Assembly (NCBI GenBank): GCA_020048895.1 | Contig: JAIFLV010000043.1 | Location: 27,101-91,100, forward strand | Source of the DNA: Rhodoferax sp. | GTDB taxonomy: Bacteria; Pseudomonadota; Gammaproteobacteria; Burkholderiales; Burkholderiaceae_C | Length of the DNA: 64,000 nt | Direction of reading: 5' to 3' | Shown: piece after piece, positions 27,721-39,728 of the stretch | Layout of the letters: each line of letters begins with the position of its first letter | Numbering within the stretch: position 1 is the stretch's first letter | The notes under the pieces: generated by a model | Told to the model about the DNA's origin: nothing | The model's input: the letters and a program-made list of their open reading frames with translations, nothing else | The model's database searches: none | Translations under genes and position numbers: made by a program

Positions 27721-30641
27721 ACTTGATCCCTCGTGAACCATGCGGTGACATTGATGTGACTGACGACGGCACCCAATGATGGACCGTGGATCGGTGCCAC
27801 GTTCATCACGAACCAGCGCTGTTCAGTCGGTGAATGGCACGGGTATTCGATCGAAAATCCTGGCAAAGTTCCCTCCAAGACCCCACGCAGGCCGCGCAGC
27901 GCGGCCGTCGCCGAGGTGTCGTTGAGTTGCTGGTCCATATTGCAGGCACTGAGGTAATTGGCACCAGGGCCAGAGGCCTTGAGCTCCGGGTCGCCATTGG
28001 CCATGGCAAATCGCTTCCAGGCCGCATTCACCACCCGGATCGTGCCGTCGGCCTCCAGCACCGCCACATGTTCGGGCAAGCCGTCCAGAATGGCCTGCAG
28101 GCGTTTGGCGTCGTGGTAGGCACTGACATCTACAAACGACATCACCGCACCTCGACCAATGGTCGACGGAATGGAATAGGGCAGCATGCGCACAAACAGC
28201 ATGCGGTCACTGTCCACCGATCCCACCTCACACTCGATCGCCTGGCCACTCTCCAGCGTATGGGCGAGGTCCTCCATCAATCCGGGGTAGCGCAGGCTGT
28301 GGGAAATGTCATCCAGCGGGCGACCCACGTCGGTATCCCTGAGCTTGAAGATGCCGGCCGCATCCGGGCTAAAGCGGGTAATGGTCATGCCCGCATCGAC
28401 AAACACGGTGGCAACGCCGGTGGCGCGCCCCATGCTTTCCAGGTCCGCATTGACGCGGTTGATCAACAGCATCTTCTCCTGGTACTCGGCGTTGACGGTG
28501 TTGAGCTCTTCGTTCACCGATTGCAACTCTTCATTGGAGCTTTGCAACTCTTCGTTGGAGGCCATCAATTCCTCGTTGGTGGCCTGCAATTCTTCGTTGG
28601 AGGTTTCCAGTTCCTCGATGGTTGACTGCAGGCTTTCGCGCGTGGCCGATAACTCGCGCTCCAGTCCGTCAATGCGTGTCATGGTCTCTATGCCCACGTC
28701 CACCGGCTTGAACGCCTCCTTCACGTTGACCACCTCTGCTTCAAAGCACAGCATGGTCAGGCGCTCTACACCCTCACTCTTCATGCAGTGGGCTGACAGC
28801 CTGACCGAGCGCACCTCGCCGTTGCGCAGTGTCACCTGGATCGGATCTGACAAAAGCGAGCACTGGTCCTTGATGGACTTGTAGAGCAGGGCCGAGGCGA
28901 TAGGGACCAGCGGGTCGAGCAGCAACCGGTTGACCGCCAGACTGGCTGACCCCTGTTTGGCCTGGATGAACGGGTTGACATCGCCAAACAGGTGCACCGC
29001 TTCGTGGGTTTCATTAAAGATGATGGCCGGTGGTGCATAGTGGGACAGCAAGGTGGCAACCCCGGTATCGACCGGGCTGGCGGAAGCGGCTTGTATGGGC
29101 GATTTGCGGCGTGCGTCCGCCGGTAACAGCCGGGTGCGGCTGCCGCCCTTGGTGTGGTGCTCCAGCAGGGGCAGGATGCGGTCTGCCGTGCGGCGAAACA
29201 GCTTGTGCTTGGCGCTGATCACTTGCAATGCATCGGTCATCATGGCCACCGATTCGCTGGAGCCCAGAAACAGGGTGCCGCCGCCATTGAGTGCGTAGAG
29301 CAGGGCGTGCAGCACACGCTCCTGCGCGGCCGGCTTGAAGTAGATCAGCGTGTTGCGGCACAGCACCAGGTCCATCTTGGTGAACGGTGGGTCGGACAAC
29401 AGGTTCTGCCGGGCAAACACAATGCACTGACGTAACTCTGTCTTGATGAGGTAGGAGTTGCCTTTGTTGATGAAGAAGCGCTCCAGGCGTTCTGCCGAAA
29501 TCTCGGCGGCAATGGTTTCCCGGTAGTTGCCGATACCCGCTTTCTCGATCGCCTGGTGGTCCACGTCGGTGGCAAAAATCTTCAGCGTGGGCCAGCGCTT
29601 GAGGCGGTCGAAGGTCTCCAGAAACAGCATCGCGATGGAGTAAGCCTCTTCGCCGGTGGCGGCGCCCGCGATCCAGACCCGGATGGTGTCCTGGCTGGCA
29701 GTGGCTTCCACCAGTGGGGCTATCACTTTCTCGGCCAGCACATCGAAGGCCTCGGGGTCGCGAAAGAAACTGGTCACCGAGATCAGCATTTCCTTGCGCA
29801 GGGTGAGCATTTCGTCGCGGTTGTTTTCCAGCAACTCGAGGTATTGGTGCAGCTCCGGGGTGTGGCGGGCCTGCATGCGCCGCTCCAGGCGGCGCATGAT
29901 GGTGGCAGGCTTGTAGTCGGAGAAATCGATGCCGCCAAGCTGGTACAGCAACTGCAAAATTTCGGCGAACACATCGTCATTGGTCAGCGCCGAGTGGGGT
30001 GTGACCGGCAGTACCGGGCGGTGGTCGTCGTAGGGCTCGTTCAGGATATGCGCCATCAGGCGCAGCGGCAACTCTTCGGCCGGCAGCACGTCACCCATCA
30101 CACCGGTGGCAATGGCGCTGCGCGGCATGCCATCGAACTTGCTCGACTCCGGCTCCTGCGCCATGAGAAAGCCACCCGCAGCATGGATGGCGACAGCACC
30201 CCGGGTGCCATCGGTGCCGGTGCCCGACAAAATAATGCCGACCGCTTTCTCGCGGTAGATCTCGGCCAGGGAGGATAGGAAAATATCGATCGGCAGCGTC
30301 AGCCCCTGGGTTTTCTTGGGCTTGAGGTGCAGGTGCCCGGGTGACACATGCATGATGGAGCCCGGCGGGATCAGAAACACATGATCGGCCTTCAGCGGCA
30401 TGTCTTCTTCGACCATGATCACCGGCATCTCGGTGTGGCGCGAGAGCAGGGTGTTCATCATGCTCTTGTGGTCCGGCGAGAGGTGCTGTACGACCACGAA
30501 GGCGGCGCCAGTATCGGTCGGACAGGCGTCAAAAAAACGCTCCAGCGCGTCGAGTCCCCCGGCCGATGCGCCAATGCACACCACATGCGCGTCAAACTTG
30601 GGCTTTTCGGCGACGCTGTCATCCACGGGGGTATCAGTCAT
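27717..30641 (-). CDS. CheB-CheR fusion with coiled coil and PAS domains
   Basis: A 974-residue fusion. Residues about 18-200 form a CheB methylesterase with the catalytic Ser in IGASAGGLDAL, His in VVQHLSPDH and Asp in LSGTGTDGTRG. Residues about 225-490 form a CheR methyltransferase (DYKPATIMRRLERR, and AAATGEEAYSIAML binding SAM). A long Glu/Asn-rich coiled coil (EELETSNEELQATNEELM) and two PAS domains follow. There is no receiver domain, so activity is probably controlled by the PAS or coiled-coil part. It overlaps the MerR-type gene by eight bases and the GGDEF-EAL gene by four, a translationally coupled trio. Confidence 0.93.
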   Translation of the reverse strand: MTDTPVDDSVAEKPKFDAHVVCIGASAGGLDALERFFDACPTDTGAAFVVVQHLSPDHKSMMNTLLSRHTEMPVIMVEEDMPLKADHVFLIPPGSIMHVSPGHLHLKPKKTQGLTLPIDIFLSSLAEIYREKAVGIILSGTGTDGTRGAVAIHAAGGFLMAQEPESSKFDGMPRSAIATGVMGDVLPAEELPLRLMAHILNEPYDDHRPVLPVTPHSALTNDDVFAEILQLLYQLGGIDFSDYKPATIMRRLERRMQARHTPELHQYLELLENNRDEMLTLRKEMLISVTSFFRDPEAFDVLAEKVIAPLVEATASQDTIRVWIAGAATGEEAYSIAMLFLETFDRLKRWPTLKIFATDVDHQAIEKAGIGNYRETIAAEISAERLERFFINKGNSYLIKTELRQCIVFARQNLLSDPPFTKMDLVLCRNTLIYFKPAAQERVLHALLYALNGGGTLFLGSSESVAMMTDALQVISAKHKLFRRTADRILPLLEHHTKGGSRTRLLPADARRKSPIQAASASPVDTGVATLLSHYAPPAIIFNETHEAVHLFGDVNPFIQAKQGSASLAVNRLLLDPLVPIASALLYKSIKDQCSLLSDPIQVTLRNGEVRSVRLSAHCMKSEGVERLTMLCFEAEVVNVKEAFKPVDVGIETMTRIDGLERELSATRESLQSTIEELETSNEELQATNEELMASNEELQSSNEELQSVNEELNTVNAEYQEKMLLINRVNADLESMGRATGVATVFVDAGMTITRFSPDAAGIFKLRDTDVGRPLDDISHSLRYPGLMEDLAHTLESGQAIECEVGSVDSDRMLFVRMLPYSIPSTIGRGAVMSFVDVSAYHDAKRLQAILDGLPEHVAVLEADGTIRVVNAAWKRFAMANGDPELKASGPGANYLSACNMDQQLNDTSATAALRGLRGVLEGTLPGFSIEYPCHSPTEQRWFVMNVAPIHGPSLGAVVSHINVTAWFTRDQV

Positions 30642-31560
30642 TTTTTCTATCCTTTTCAGTTCCGCGGTTCACCGCTTTGCGGCGGGCCAGCACTTTGAGC
30701 CGCTCCACGCCATCGTCCAGAGATGTGATCATTTCCACGCCGGGAAGTTGCGTTGGCAAGCGCCCTGTACCAGCGCCACCCACCCAGACGGCGACGTGCA
30801 GGGGCAACAGCGAGCGCAGGCGTAGCAGTTCGCATTGCAGCACTTTTGCCGGGCACACCGCGCTGGCCGACAAGGCCACTACATCCACTCGATAGGACAA
30901 GGCTGCAGCCGCAATTTCGTTGGCAGGCAGGCCTCCCACCAGAAACACCGAGGCAATGTCCGCATCGCTCAGCATGGCCTGAAACAACGCCAGCGCCAAA
31001 GAATGCATTTCAGGGGCTGGGGAGGCGAGCAGCACGCGCACGTCGCTGTGGCGACGGGCAGGTTTGTGGACCGGAACGTGCCGCGCCAGCAGCGACTGCA
31101 GCGCAGTAGAGAAAACATGCTCGGCATACACTGGCAGTGTGCCTTGCTGCCACCGCCTGCCCACGGCCTCAATCAAGACCATCGCAAAATCCCGGCAGAA
31201 GGCAGTAACGCCAAGGCACCGCACAGTTGCTTCCAGGCATTGATCGAGTGCGGCGAGGTTGTTTTGCTCTAGCCAATGTAGCGCCTGTGCTGCAGCGTCG
31301 GGCAGATATTCCTCAGAACTTTGGCTGCACGGGTCATCGCGGGTTTGCTCATCGAGGACTCTGGAAATGGCTTGGCTGACGCGCTCACCAGCGGCGATAC
31401 GCCTGGCGATGTGTGCCAGCGCCTCCAGGTCCCCATTCTTGAACTGCCGCTGCCCGCCCGCATCCCGGGTCGGAACCGGAAACCCGTAACGGGCCTCCCA
31501 TTTGCGCAACGTGGCAGCCGATACACCGGTTTGCCGCGCGGCGGCCCCGATCGTCGTCAT
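30634..31560 (-). CDS. MerR-family regulator with B12-binding-like domain
   Basis: A 308-residue regulator. The N-terminal MerR winged helix is clear (IGAAARQTGVSAATLRKWEA, then RYGFPVPTRDAGGQRQF). Residues about 90-170 look like the helical cap and 175-290 like the Rossmann part of the cobalamin-binding fold seen in CarH/LitR light-responsive repressors. The expected E/DxHxxG motif appears as PEMHSLALAL, where the histidine is kept but the glycine is not, so B12 binding is uncertain. It heads the operon with the CheB-CheR fusion and the GGDEF-EAL protein, and probably controls it. Confidence 0.83.
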   Translation of the reverse strand: MTTIGAAARQTGVSAATLRKWEARYGFPVPTRDAGGQRQFKNGDLEALAHIARRIAAGERVSQAISRVLDEQTRDDPCSQSSEEYLPDAAAQALHWLEQNNLAALDQCLEATVRCLGVTAFCRDFAMVLIEAVGRRWQQGTLPVYAEHVFSTALQSLLARHVPVHKPARRHSDVRVLLASPAPEMHSLALALFQAMLSDADIASVFLVGGLPANEIAAAALSYRVDVVALSASAVCPAKVLQCELLRLRSLLPLHVAVWVGGAGTGRLPTQLPGVEMITSLDDGVERLKVLARRKAVNRGTEKDRKND

Positions 31561-31921
31561 TCGTCTAGGTCACTTTCACTCTATCCAACTTCTTTAATTT
31601 CCCTGTGACGCAAAGTATTGTCCAAGCCTGGGTTGGACAACTTGACCTAAATCAGTCATTGCGATGGGAGCCAACAGTCAATTTCTTACAGCGAAAAGTG
31701 GTTTTTGCGCTCACCCAGAAAGCGTGGATAGCTATTATTTGTATAGCGCATTCATGAAAGTTGGTGCAATTTCCTTCAGTTTCCTGCGTTTCCCTACATG
31801 TTCCTGCGCTCCAAGTTCAACAGCGCCTGAATCAATCCATGATTACAAGTGCTTACAAGATTGTCCCATCTGTTACTTCTTCAGTGGATGTGAGCGCGCG
31901 CCGAGCACCTAACATACACAC
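31561..31921. other. Non-coding region upstream of the riboswitch locus
   Basis: A gap of 361 bases between the divergent MerR-type gene and the first riboswitch. I see no convincing protein here. It holds one copy of a 70-nt repeat (31678-31747) also found at 38107-38176. A possible -10 hexamer TAACAT lies at 31912-31917, just upstream of the riboswitch; the same TAACAT sits at an equivalent distance before the second riboswitch. No clear -35 was found for either. Confidence 0.5.
31678..31747 (+). repeat. 70-nt direct repeat, left copy flanking the GH9 locus
   Basis: Begins with 24 bases identical to the copy at 38107 (start TCAATTTCTTACAGCG), continues with a less conserved middle containing AAGCGTG, and ends GCTATTATTTGTATAGC, which can form a GCTAT/ATAGC hairpin. 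Both copies are in the same orientation. Confidence 0.75.
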
Positions 31922-32015
31922 GCAGTTGACACTGGCACACCCGACCGAAAGGCGGGGTCGCAAAACTTCCGGTCTACCGTTTCCATTTCGGAAACCACGA
32001 TAGCGGGGCCACCAA
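31922..32015 (+). ncRNA. Class I cyclic di-GMP riboswitch (GEMM-I), copy 1
   Basis: The transcript matches the GEMM-I aptamer: GGCACACCC, then the C(GAAA)G tetraloop of P2, GGGGTCGCAAAAC, the tetraloop-receptor strand TTCCGGTCTACC, a P3 hairpin GTTTCC-ATTTC-GGAAAC, and the conserved 3' strand ATAGCGGGGCCACC. The guanine matching G20 of the Vibrio cholerae Vc2 aptamer is present, which favours cyclic di-GMP over cGAMP. It lies 77 bases before the start of the secreted-protein gene at 32092. Downstream, a CTGGC/GCCAG hairpin and a CAGTGT (32048-32053) that could pair with ACACTG at 31929-31934 suggest a structural switch, with no U-tract, so translational or processive control rather than simple termination is likely. 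Confidence 0.92.
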
Positions 32016-32091
32016 AATGCCACTGGCTTTCATGCCAGCCGTTCTGACAGTGTTGATTCGTAAACCTTGACTAACCAAAAGGAATTTTGCG

Positions 32092-35016
32092 ATGACCGTT
32101 CATACCGTTTCCAAACCGTGGCTGCGGGCTGCCTTGCTGGGGATGTTTGCCAGCGTATGCACAAGCGTGATAGCCGTCCAAACCACCCCGGCGGCCGGCA
32201 CACAACTGATCAACGGCAAGGCGTTTTTCAGCACGTCGTGCGCCGGCGAAAACAAGACCTGCAGTTTCACAGGGTCGCGTGCCGTCGCCTACGGTGCCAA
32301 TGGAAAATTCGTTACCAGGCAGCTCACGGGGCCTGTGGCATGCAACAACACCACCTTTGGCGACCCCATCAAGGGAACCTATAAATCCTGCTACATGGAT
32401 GTGGTCACCTTGGGCAACGTAGCAGCCACAGATACAGCAACCGGTGCGGCCATTGCGCCACCTGCTGCAGGTCTGGTCACGCCTCCGGCCAAGCAGGTCA
32501 AGCTTGTCACAACGGGGGCCTGGAAAGATGTGACCAAGGGCTTGCCCGAAGGCGGCCTGCCCGCCCATTTGGCGGTGATTGGGTACTCGGTGTTTGCTGG
32601 TATGAACACCAGCATGGGTAAGTACATCTACCGCTTCGATGTGACGAATCCTCTGGCCGGCTGGGTGGTTCACACCCGTTTCAATGATCCTTACAACGCG
32701 ATCGACCTCATCGCCATCGATGGTGAACTCTTTGCTGGCGGGCACAGCAGCGCGTATTGGATCAGTCAGGACAACGGTCCGGATGGCAGGGCCATTTACA
32801 GTCTGGGTGCTGCACCGGGTGGTGTCGGCAACATCGTCGCCGGACGCGGTCGCATCATTGCCCAGAACGGTGGCGATGGCTCGCCCAAGGTCTGGACCCT
32901 GAACATCCATGCCATTCGGTCAGCCAGTGCCAGCCAGAAGGCAGCCGCCATGCTGGCTCCGGTGGGCCAACGACAGATCGCCAAGTTGCAACCGCTGGGG
33001 ACGTGGATTGATACCGGGTTGAACATTGCCGTGAACAACGCCAAGCCGCATACCCAACTGTTTGAAGACGGACAACAAAACATTTGGTATGTCACTAACT
33101 ACGCAGACAACGCCACGAACAACGGCGGTGCATTCAAGTATGACGGGCACCAGTGGAGCAAGCAGTTTGGTGCCCTGAGTCAGGCCTATGGCGGTGGCCC
33201 TGGGACTGGCAATGCAACAGGCCAATTCAGCGTGATCAGGAATGGCACCATGCTGGTGAGCTTTGAGCGCGCGCCAACCACACAGGTCAGTTCCACCTTC
33301 CGCTACGACCCCACATCCGCCAGCCCGTTCAAGGAGCAAGGTGCCTTGGTGCCTGTAGCCAGCAGCCCGGGCTACGGGGTGGGTTCTTTCCAGTTTGATG
33401 CAGACAAGAACGTTGTGTTGGCATCGCGCTTCGGTCATTTCATGCTGGGTGGAAGCGGAGCCAAAGCCGGGCTCAAACGCTGGCAATTGCCCGACCCCAT
33501 GGAAGGTTACTCACTCAGCGATGAGCAGAAGCTGCGCACCACCGTTCGCAGCGCGGTGACCGCTTCGGATGGCACCATCGTCGCCTACCAGGAAGACGGA
33601 GTAGGTGCCTGGCGCATGATTGCCTACAAGCCCGATATGAGCAAACTGCCCTACTACAATGGCGCCATTGATCTGGAGAGCGGTGCGGTGTTGGCACAGA
33701 CCGATGCCGCCACCGAGGCCATGACCGTACGCTGGCTCGATGCGGGCAACCTGATCGCCGCATTCAACAGCACGGGCACCGTGTCCTTTGGGGAAACCTG
33801 CGTCAAGGCGTTTGCCAAAGCGGTGTGCGGCCAGGGTGCGCTGGCTACCTTGACTTCATTTGGCGCGGTTACGCGGACCATGCGCCTGGACAGCAGCGTG
33901 CTCGACATGGAGCAACGCACCCTGGACGGCGTGCCCCACGCTGCACTGGCATTGGCCGATGGCTTCGCAGTCATTGATCTGCGCACCAATGCTGTTGTGG
34001 GGACACAAGCCAACACCGGCGCGCGGCGCATTGACCTCAGTTCCAATGGTCGTATCGCCACCTTGGCCTACAACAGCGGTACACAGCGCTATGAGGTCAA
34101 GCTCTATGCTGGCATGACTCAGTTTGCCGCCAATGCCCCAGTCTTCACGTACCAGGCGCAGCGAAGCTATGTGGAGGATGTCGTGATTGCCGACCAGCGA
34201 CTGGCTCAGCCCGAACGCGTGGTGCTGGTTGGGTTTGACAATAAGCGCCTGCCTGGTGGCAACCCGGTGCAGGTTGCATTTGCCCAGGGGCTGGATCTGA
34301 CAGGTGCCACACAGTGGACCAAGTTCGGATTCAACGGCGCGGACCTATCGACCAACGTTGCCGACACCCGGCTGTACCGTGCACGCGTCAACGCGCAGGG
34401 CGCGCTGTATATCACAGGCGAAACGGCGGGATCGCAAAGTATCTTCCGCTACAACGGTAATGTGTTCTCGGGCAGCGAGATGCTCAGTTACACCGACTTC
34501 TACAACCAGCTGTGGAATACCGGTAGCGCTCATGAGTCCTACTACGCGCAGCTCAATCCCGCTACCGGTGTCATTGAGCAGTCGCAACTGGCGATGTCCC
34601 GCTTGTCCAGCGGCAAGTCCAATACCTTCCGCGTAAGAGACATCGCCGCAGCCAATGACCGTGTCTTCATGCCCGCTGTGGGCGCCGCATTTATCGGCAA
34701 CCGCAATGCCAACGTACTCAACGGCCGACCGGTAGGTGAGTATGCGGGTGGCGATCCGGTGCTGCTGGCCGTCGATGGCAAGAATTTTGCCAACCGGCTG
34801 GCCTGGACCACCTTCAGTCGCAGCAATAGCGCAACGGGAGACATGCGTTCGGTCGATGTGTTGGGCGACAAGGTGGCCTTGCTCGGTTTTGCCAAGGCCA
34901 CTGGCACCAGTACCGCCAGTGTCGGCTGCGGTGCGGGCGATTGCAGTGTTGACACGGTGGCTCGTCCCTACCTGGTAGTGCTCGACAGCGAGGTCAATTT
35001 CGGGCTCGGCCGCTGA
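32092..35016 (+). CDS. Large secreted protein of unknown function, riboswitch-controlled
   Basis: A 974-residue protein with a signal peptide (cleavage near residue 28-30). Residues about 35-105 form a cysteine-containing domain (TQLINGKAFFSTSCAGEN, then AYGANGKFVTRQL and CNNTTFGDP) that is nearly repeated in the GH9 cellulase next door. The remaining roughly 860 residues are rich in short beta-type segments with recurring Gly/Asp turns; a beta-propeller is possible, but I recognise no family. AAGGAAT precedes the ATG. It lies behind a GEMM-I riboswitch, and the next gene (GH9) has its own copy, so a role in extracellular cellulose or polysaccharide binding or breakdown is inferred. Confidence 0.8.
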   Translation: MTVHTVSKPWLRAALLGMFASVCTSVIAVQTTPAAGTQLINGKAFFSTSCAGENKTCSFTGSRAVAYGANGKFVTRQLTGPVACNNTTFGDPIKGTYKSCYMDVVTLGNVAATDTATGAAIAPPAAGLVTPPAKQVKLVTTGAWKDVTKGLPEGGLPAHLAVIGYSVFAGMNTSMGKYIYRFDVTNPLAGWVVHTRFNDPYNAIDLIAIDGELFAGGHSSAYWISQDNGPDGRAIYSLGAAPGGVGNIVAGRGRIIAQNGGDGSPKVWTLNIHAIRSASASQKAAAMLAPVGQRQIAKLQPLGTWIDTGLNIAVNNAKPHTQLFEDGQQNIWYVTNYADNATNNGGAFKYDGHQWSKQFGALSQAYGGGPGTGNATGQFSVIRNGTMLVSFERAPTTQVSSTFRYDPTSASPFKEQGALVPVASSPGYGVGSFQFDADKNVVLASRFGHFMLGGSGAKAGLKRWQLPDPMEGYSLSDEQKLRTTVRSAVTASDGTIVAYQEDGVGAWRMIAYKPDMSKLPYYNGAIDLESGAVLAQTDAATEAMTVRWLDAGNLIAAFNSTGTVSFGETCVKAFAKAVCGQGALATLTSFGAVTRTMRLDSSVLDMEQRTLDGVPHAALALADGFAVIDLRTNAVVGTQANTGARRIDLSSNGRIATLAYNSGTQRYEVKLYAGMTQFAANAPVFTYQAQRSYVEDVVIADQRLAQPERVVLVGFDNKRLPGGNPVQVAFAQGLDLTGATQWTKFGFNGADLSTNVADTRLYRARVNAQGALYITGETAGSQSIFRYNGNVFSGSEMLSYTDFYNQLWNTGSAHESYYAQLNPATGVIEQSQLAMSRLSSGKSNTFRVRDIAAANDRVFMPAVGAAFIGNRNANVLNGRPVGEYAGGDPVLLAVDGKNFANRLAWTTFSRSNSATGDMRSVDVLGDKVALLGFAKATGTSTASVGCGAGDCSVDTVARPYLVVLDSEVNFGLGR

Positions 35017-35111
35017 GAGAGTACCGGTGTCCTATACCGGAATCACAAATCGTTACAAGTCTGTGCAGACCAAATTCTCGGAATATGGGCAGCCGCTGGT
35101 AACATGACTGC

Positions 35112-35205
35112 GCAGTTGACACTGGCACACCCGTCCGAAAGGCGGGGTCGCAAAACCTCCGGTCTACCGTTTCCATTTCGGAAACCACGATAGCGGGGCC
35201 ACCAA
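35112..35205 (+). ncRNA. Class I cyclic di-GMP riboswitch (GEMM-I), copy 2
   Basis: Nearly identical to copy 1 across the aptamer and about 60 bases beyond it, with only a few substitutions (for example GTC for GAC in P2, and CCTCCGG for CTTCCGG, which is closer to the consensus). The same TAACAT hexamer lies just upstream (35101-35105 region). It sits between the unknown secreted-protein gene (stop 35016) and the GH9 gene (start 35281), so the GH9 gene can be controlled both by read-through and by its own riboswitch. Confidence 0.92.
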
Positions 35206-35280
35206 AATGCCACTGGCCTTCAAGCCAGCCGTTCTGACAGTGTTGATTCGTAAACTTTGTTCCACTCAAGGAGTTTTGCG

Positions 35281-38031
<2,751 letters not shown>

Positions 38032-38035
38032 GAAT

Positions 38036-38089
38036 GCTACTAATTCAGGAGCTGTCCGCGCATATTCCATAAGGATTTGCGCGGTTTTA
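38036..38089 (+). terminator. Terminator hairpin after the GH9 gene, with partial 48-nt element at its start
   Basis: A stem CCGCGCA (38056-38062) pairs with TGCGCGG (38078-38084) and is followed by TTTT, a rho-independent terminator shape for the GH9 transcript that ends at 38031. The preceding GCTACTAATTCAGGAGCTG (38036-38054) matches the first half of the 48-nt dispersed element, but the second half differs. Confidence 0.7.
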
Positions 38090-38106
38090 TGCTCAAGAGA
38101 GCCGAC

Positions 38107-38176
38107 TCAATTTCTTACAGCGAAAAGTGGCTCTCACGCCCACCTAGCAAGCGTGAGCAGCTATTATTTTCATAGC
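38107..38176 (+). repeat. 70-nt direct repeat, right copy flanking the GH9 locus
   Basis: Same orientation and length as 31678-31747. The first 24 bases are identical; the middle here can form CACGC/GCGTG, and the end is GCTATTATTTTCATAGC with a GCTAT/ATAGC stem. Together the copies bracket the riboswitch-secreted protein-GH9 unit. Confidence 0.75.
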
Positions 38177-38210
38177 CTCTTCAAACATTTACCTGCAATT
38201 TCCTGCAATT

Positions 38211-39707
38211 TCAGGCAGCAGCCAGGCCTGTTGCCTTGGGCTTGCGGCGCGACGGGCTGCGCTTTTTGGCAGGCGGCAGCACCTTGAGTACCGTGACCGG
38301 GCGGGCCAAGGCGAGATATTCCTGAAAGCTGTCGCGCAGGCACTGTGCAAAGACATCGGGGTCGGGGATTTGCTCGTAACACGCGGTGAATGAAATCACA
38401 ATGGCTTCGTTGTAGCCCGTCACGGTAAACACCAGACCCATGCCATCGGAGATGGGCATGATCGCCGACACATAGGTGAGCCTTGCACCTTGCAGGAAGA
38501 GCGGGTCACGCGACCCGGGCACATTGGTGATGGCGCAGTTGGCCAGCGGCACCCAGTCGCCCAATTGGGACGAGACCGATCGCAGCATGCGGCTGGTGGC
38601 GGCCATGGCGATCGAGGGCGAGCTTTGCGCCAATTGGGTCAATTCGCGCGCACTGATGGCCTGCGCCATGACATCTGAGGACGCACTATCGGCCTGAATC
38701 GCCTGCAGGCGCTCCACCGGATCGGCAAGCTGGGTACCCAATGCAATACGCGCCCAGGAAAAATTCGCTGGCCCCTGGTCGTTGGGGCCGGTATGCACGG
38801 CAACCGGAGCCGCGGCGACCAGGCTCTCCTGCGGCAACTCGTCCTGCAAGCCGAGGTAGCGGCGCAACCCCCCCGCACACACGGCCAGCACGACGTCATT
38901 GACCGTGGCCTTGGGCACCAGGTTGCGAATGTCCTTGAACTCGGCCAGCGCGAAACGGCGCGTGTCGAACACCCGGTGCGGTGACACCTCCGAATTGAAC
39001 CGCGTCATGGGGAATGGGTGCGGGCGGCCCAGAAACTCGCCAAGGAACGTGTTGGCGGTGGCCTTGAACGCCGTCCACATGCTGCGTGTCGATTGGGCCA
39101 TGCGCAAGGGCGAAGCCGCAAGGTTGACACCTGCCAGGCTCATCAGTGTCAGGTTGCCAGGTGCCTTCTCTGGGAACCAGGGCGCCGCAGGTGCCGGGGC
39201 TTTGGAGGTGGGTGACAAATCGTGCAGCAGCGCCGTAATTTCATTGCCGTGGGCGACATCAATGGCCGCATGGTGCACCTTGAGCAGCACGGCAAAACTG
39301 CCGAGTGGCAGATCGAGAAAGCTGTCGAGCCCTTCGATGACGTACATCTCCCACAGCGGGCGTTGCAGATCAAGCGGCCGCGCGTGGATGCGCGAGGCCT
39401 GAATGCAAAACTGCCTCCAGTCGCCCGGTTTGGGCAGGGCGATATGGCGCACGTGGTACTCGATGTTGAAGTTTTCGTCTTCTATCCAGTAGGGGTAGTC
39501 CAGGTCCAGCGGTACCCTCAGGATCTTCTCGCGAAAGTTGGGCAACTGGTGCAGGCGGCTCTCGAGTTGGCCCAAAATCTGCTTGAAGCGCACCACGCCA
39601 CCGGGCGCGGTGGACTGGTCGTAAATGTGGAGCAGGGTGACGTTGGAGTTGGCGTGCGCGGTGTCCGAATAGATAAACGCGGCGTCGTGTTCACTGAGTT
39701 GGCGCAT
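38211..39707 (-). CDS. Wax ester synthase/diacylglycerol acyltransferase (WS/DGAT) family
   Basis: A 498-residue protein of the bacterial WS/DGAT family, which joins fatty acyl-CoA to an alcohol or diacylglycerol for storage. The N-terminal condensation-type half has the active-site motif at about residue 150 as HHAAIDVAHG; the usual final glycine of HHxxxDG is a valine here. The C-terminal half has the family PLAN-like and NVPGSRDPLFLQGARL segments. It lies 21 bases after a hydrolase gene, so the two are probably an operon for neutral-lipid metabolism. Activity is uncertain because of the valine. Confidence 0.85.
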   Translation of the reverse strand: MRQLSEHDAAFIYSDTAHANSNVTLLHIYDQSTAPGGVVRFKQILGQLESRLHQLPNFREKILRVPLDLDYPYWIEDENFNIEYHVRHIALPKPGDWRQFCIQASRIHARPLDLQRPLWEMYVIEGLDSFLDLPLGSFAVLLKVHHAAIDVAHGNEITALLHDLSPTSKAPAPAAPWFPEKAPGNLTLMSLAGVNLAASPLRMAQSTRSMWTAFKATANTFLGEFLGRPHPFPMTRFNSEVSPHRVFDTRRFALAEFKDIRNLVPKATVNDVVLAVCAGGLRRYLGLQDELPQESLVAAAPVAVHTGPNDQGPANFSWARIALGTQLADPVERLQAIQADSASSDVMAQAISARELTQLAQSSPSIAMAATSRMLRSVSSQLGDWVPLANCAITNVPGSRDPLFLQGARLTYVSAIMPISDGMGLVFTVTGYNEAIVISFTACYEQIPDPDVFAQCLRDSFQEYLALARPVTVLKVLPPAKKRSPSRRKPKATGLAAA

Positions 39708-39728
39708 GGGGCTCTTTCTGGGTGAATT

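Noticed and set aside
31922..32015. Possible cGAMP-type (GEMM-Ib) riboswitch
   Set aside because: That subclass has A at the position of Vc2 G20; a G is found here in both copies, so cyclic di-GMP is the better assignment.
32071..32910. Minus-strand reading frame of 279 residues opposite the riboswitch-controlled secreted-protein gene
   Set aside because: The plus-strand gene has a signal peptide, ribosome binding site and shared domain; the opposite frame has none.
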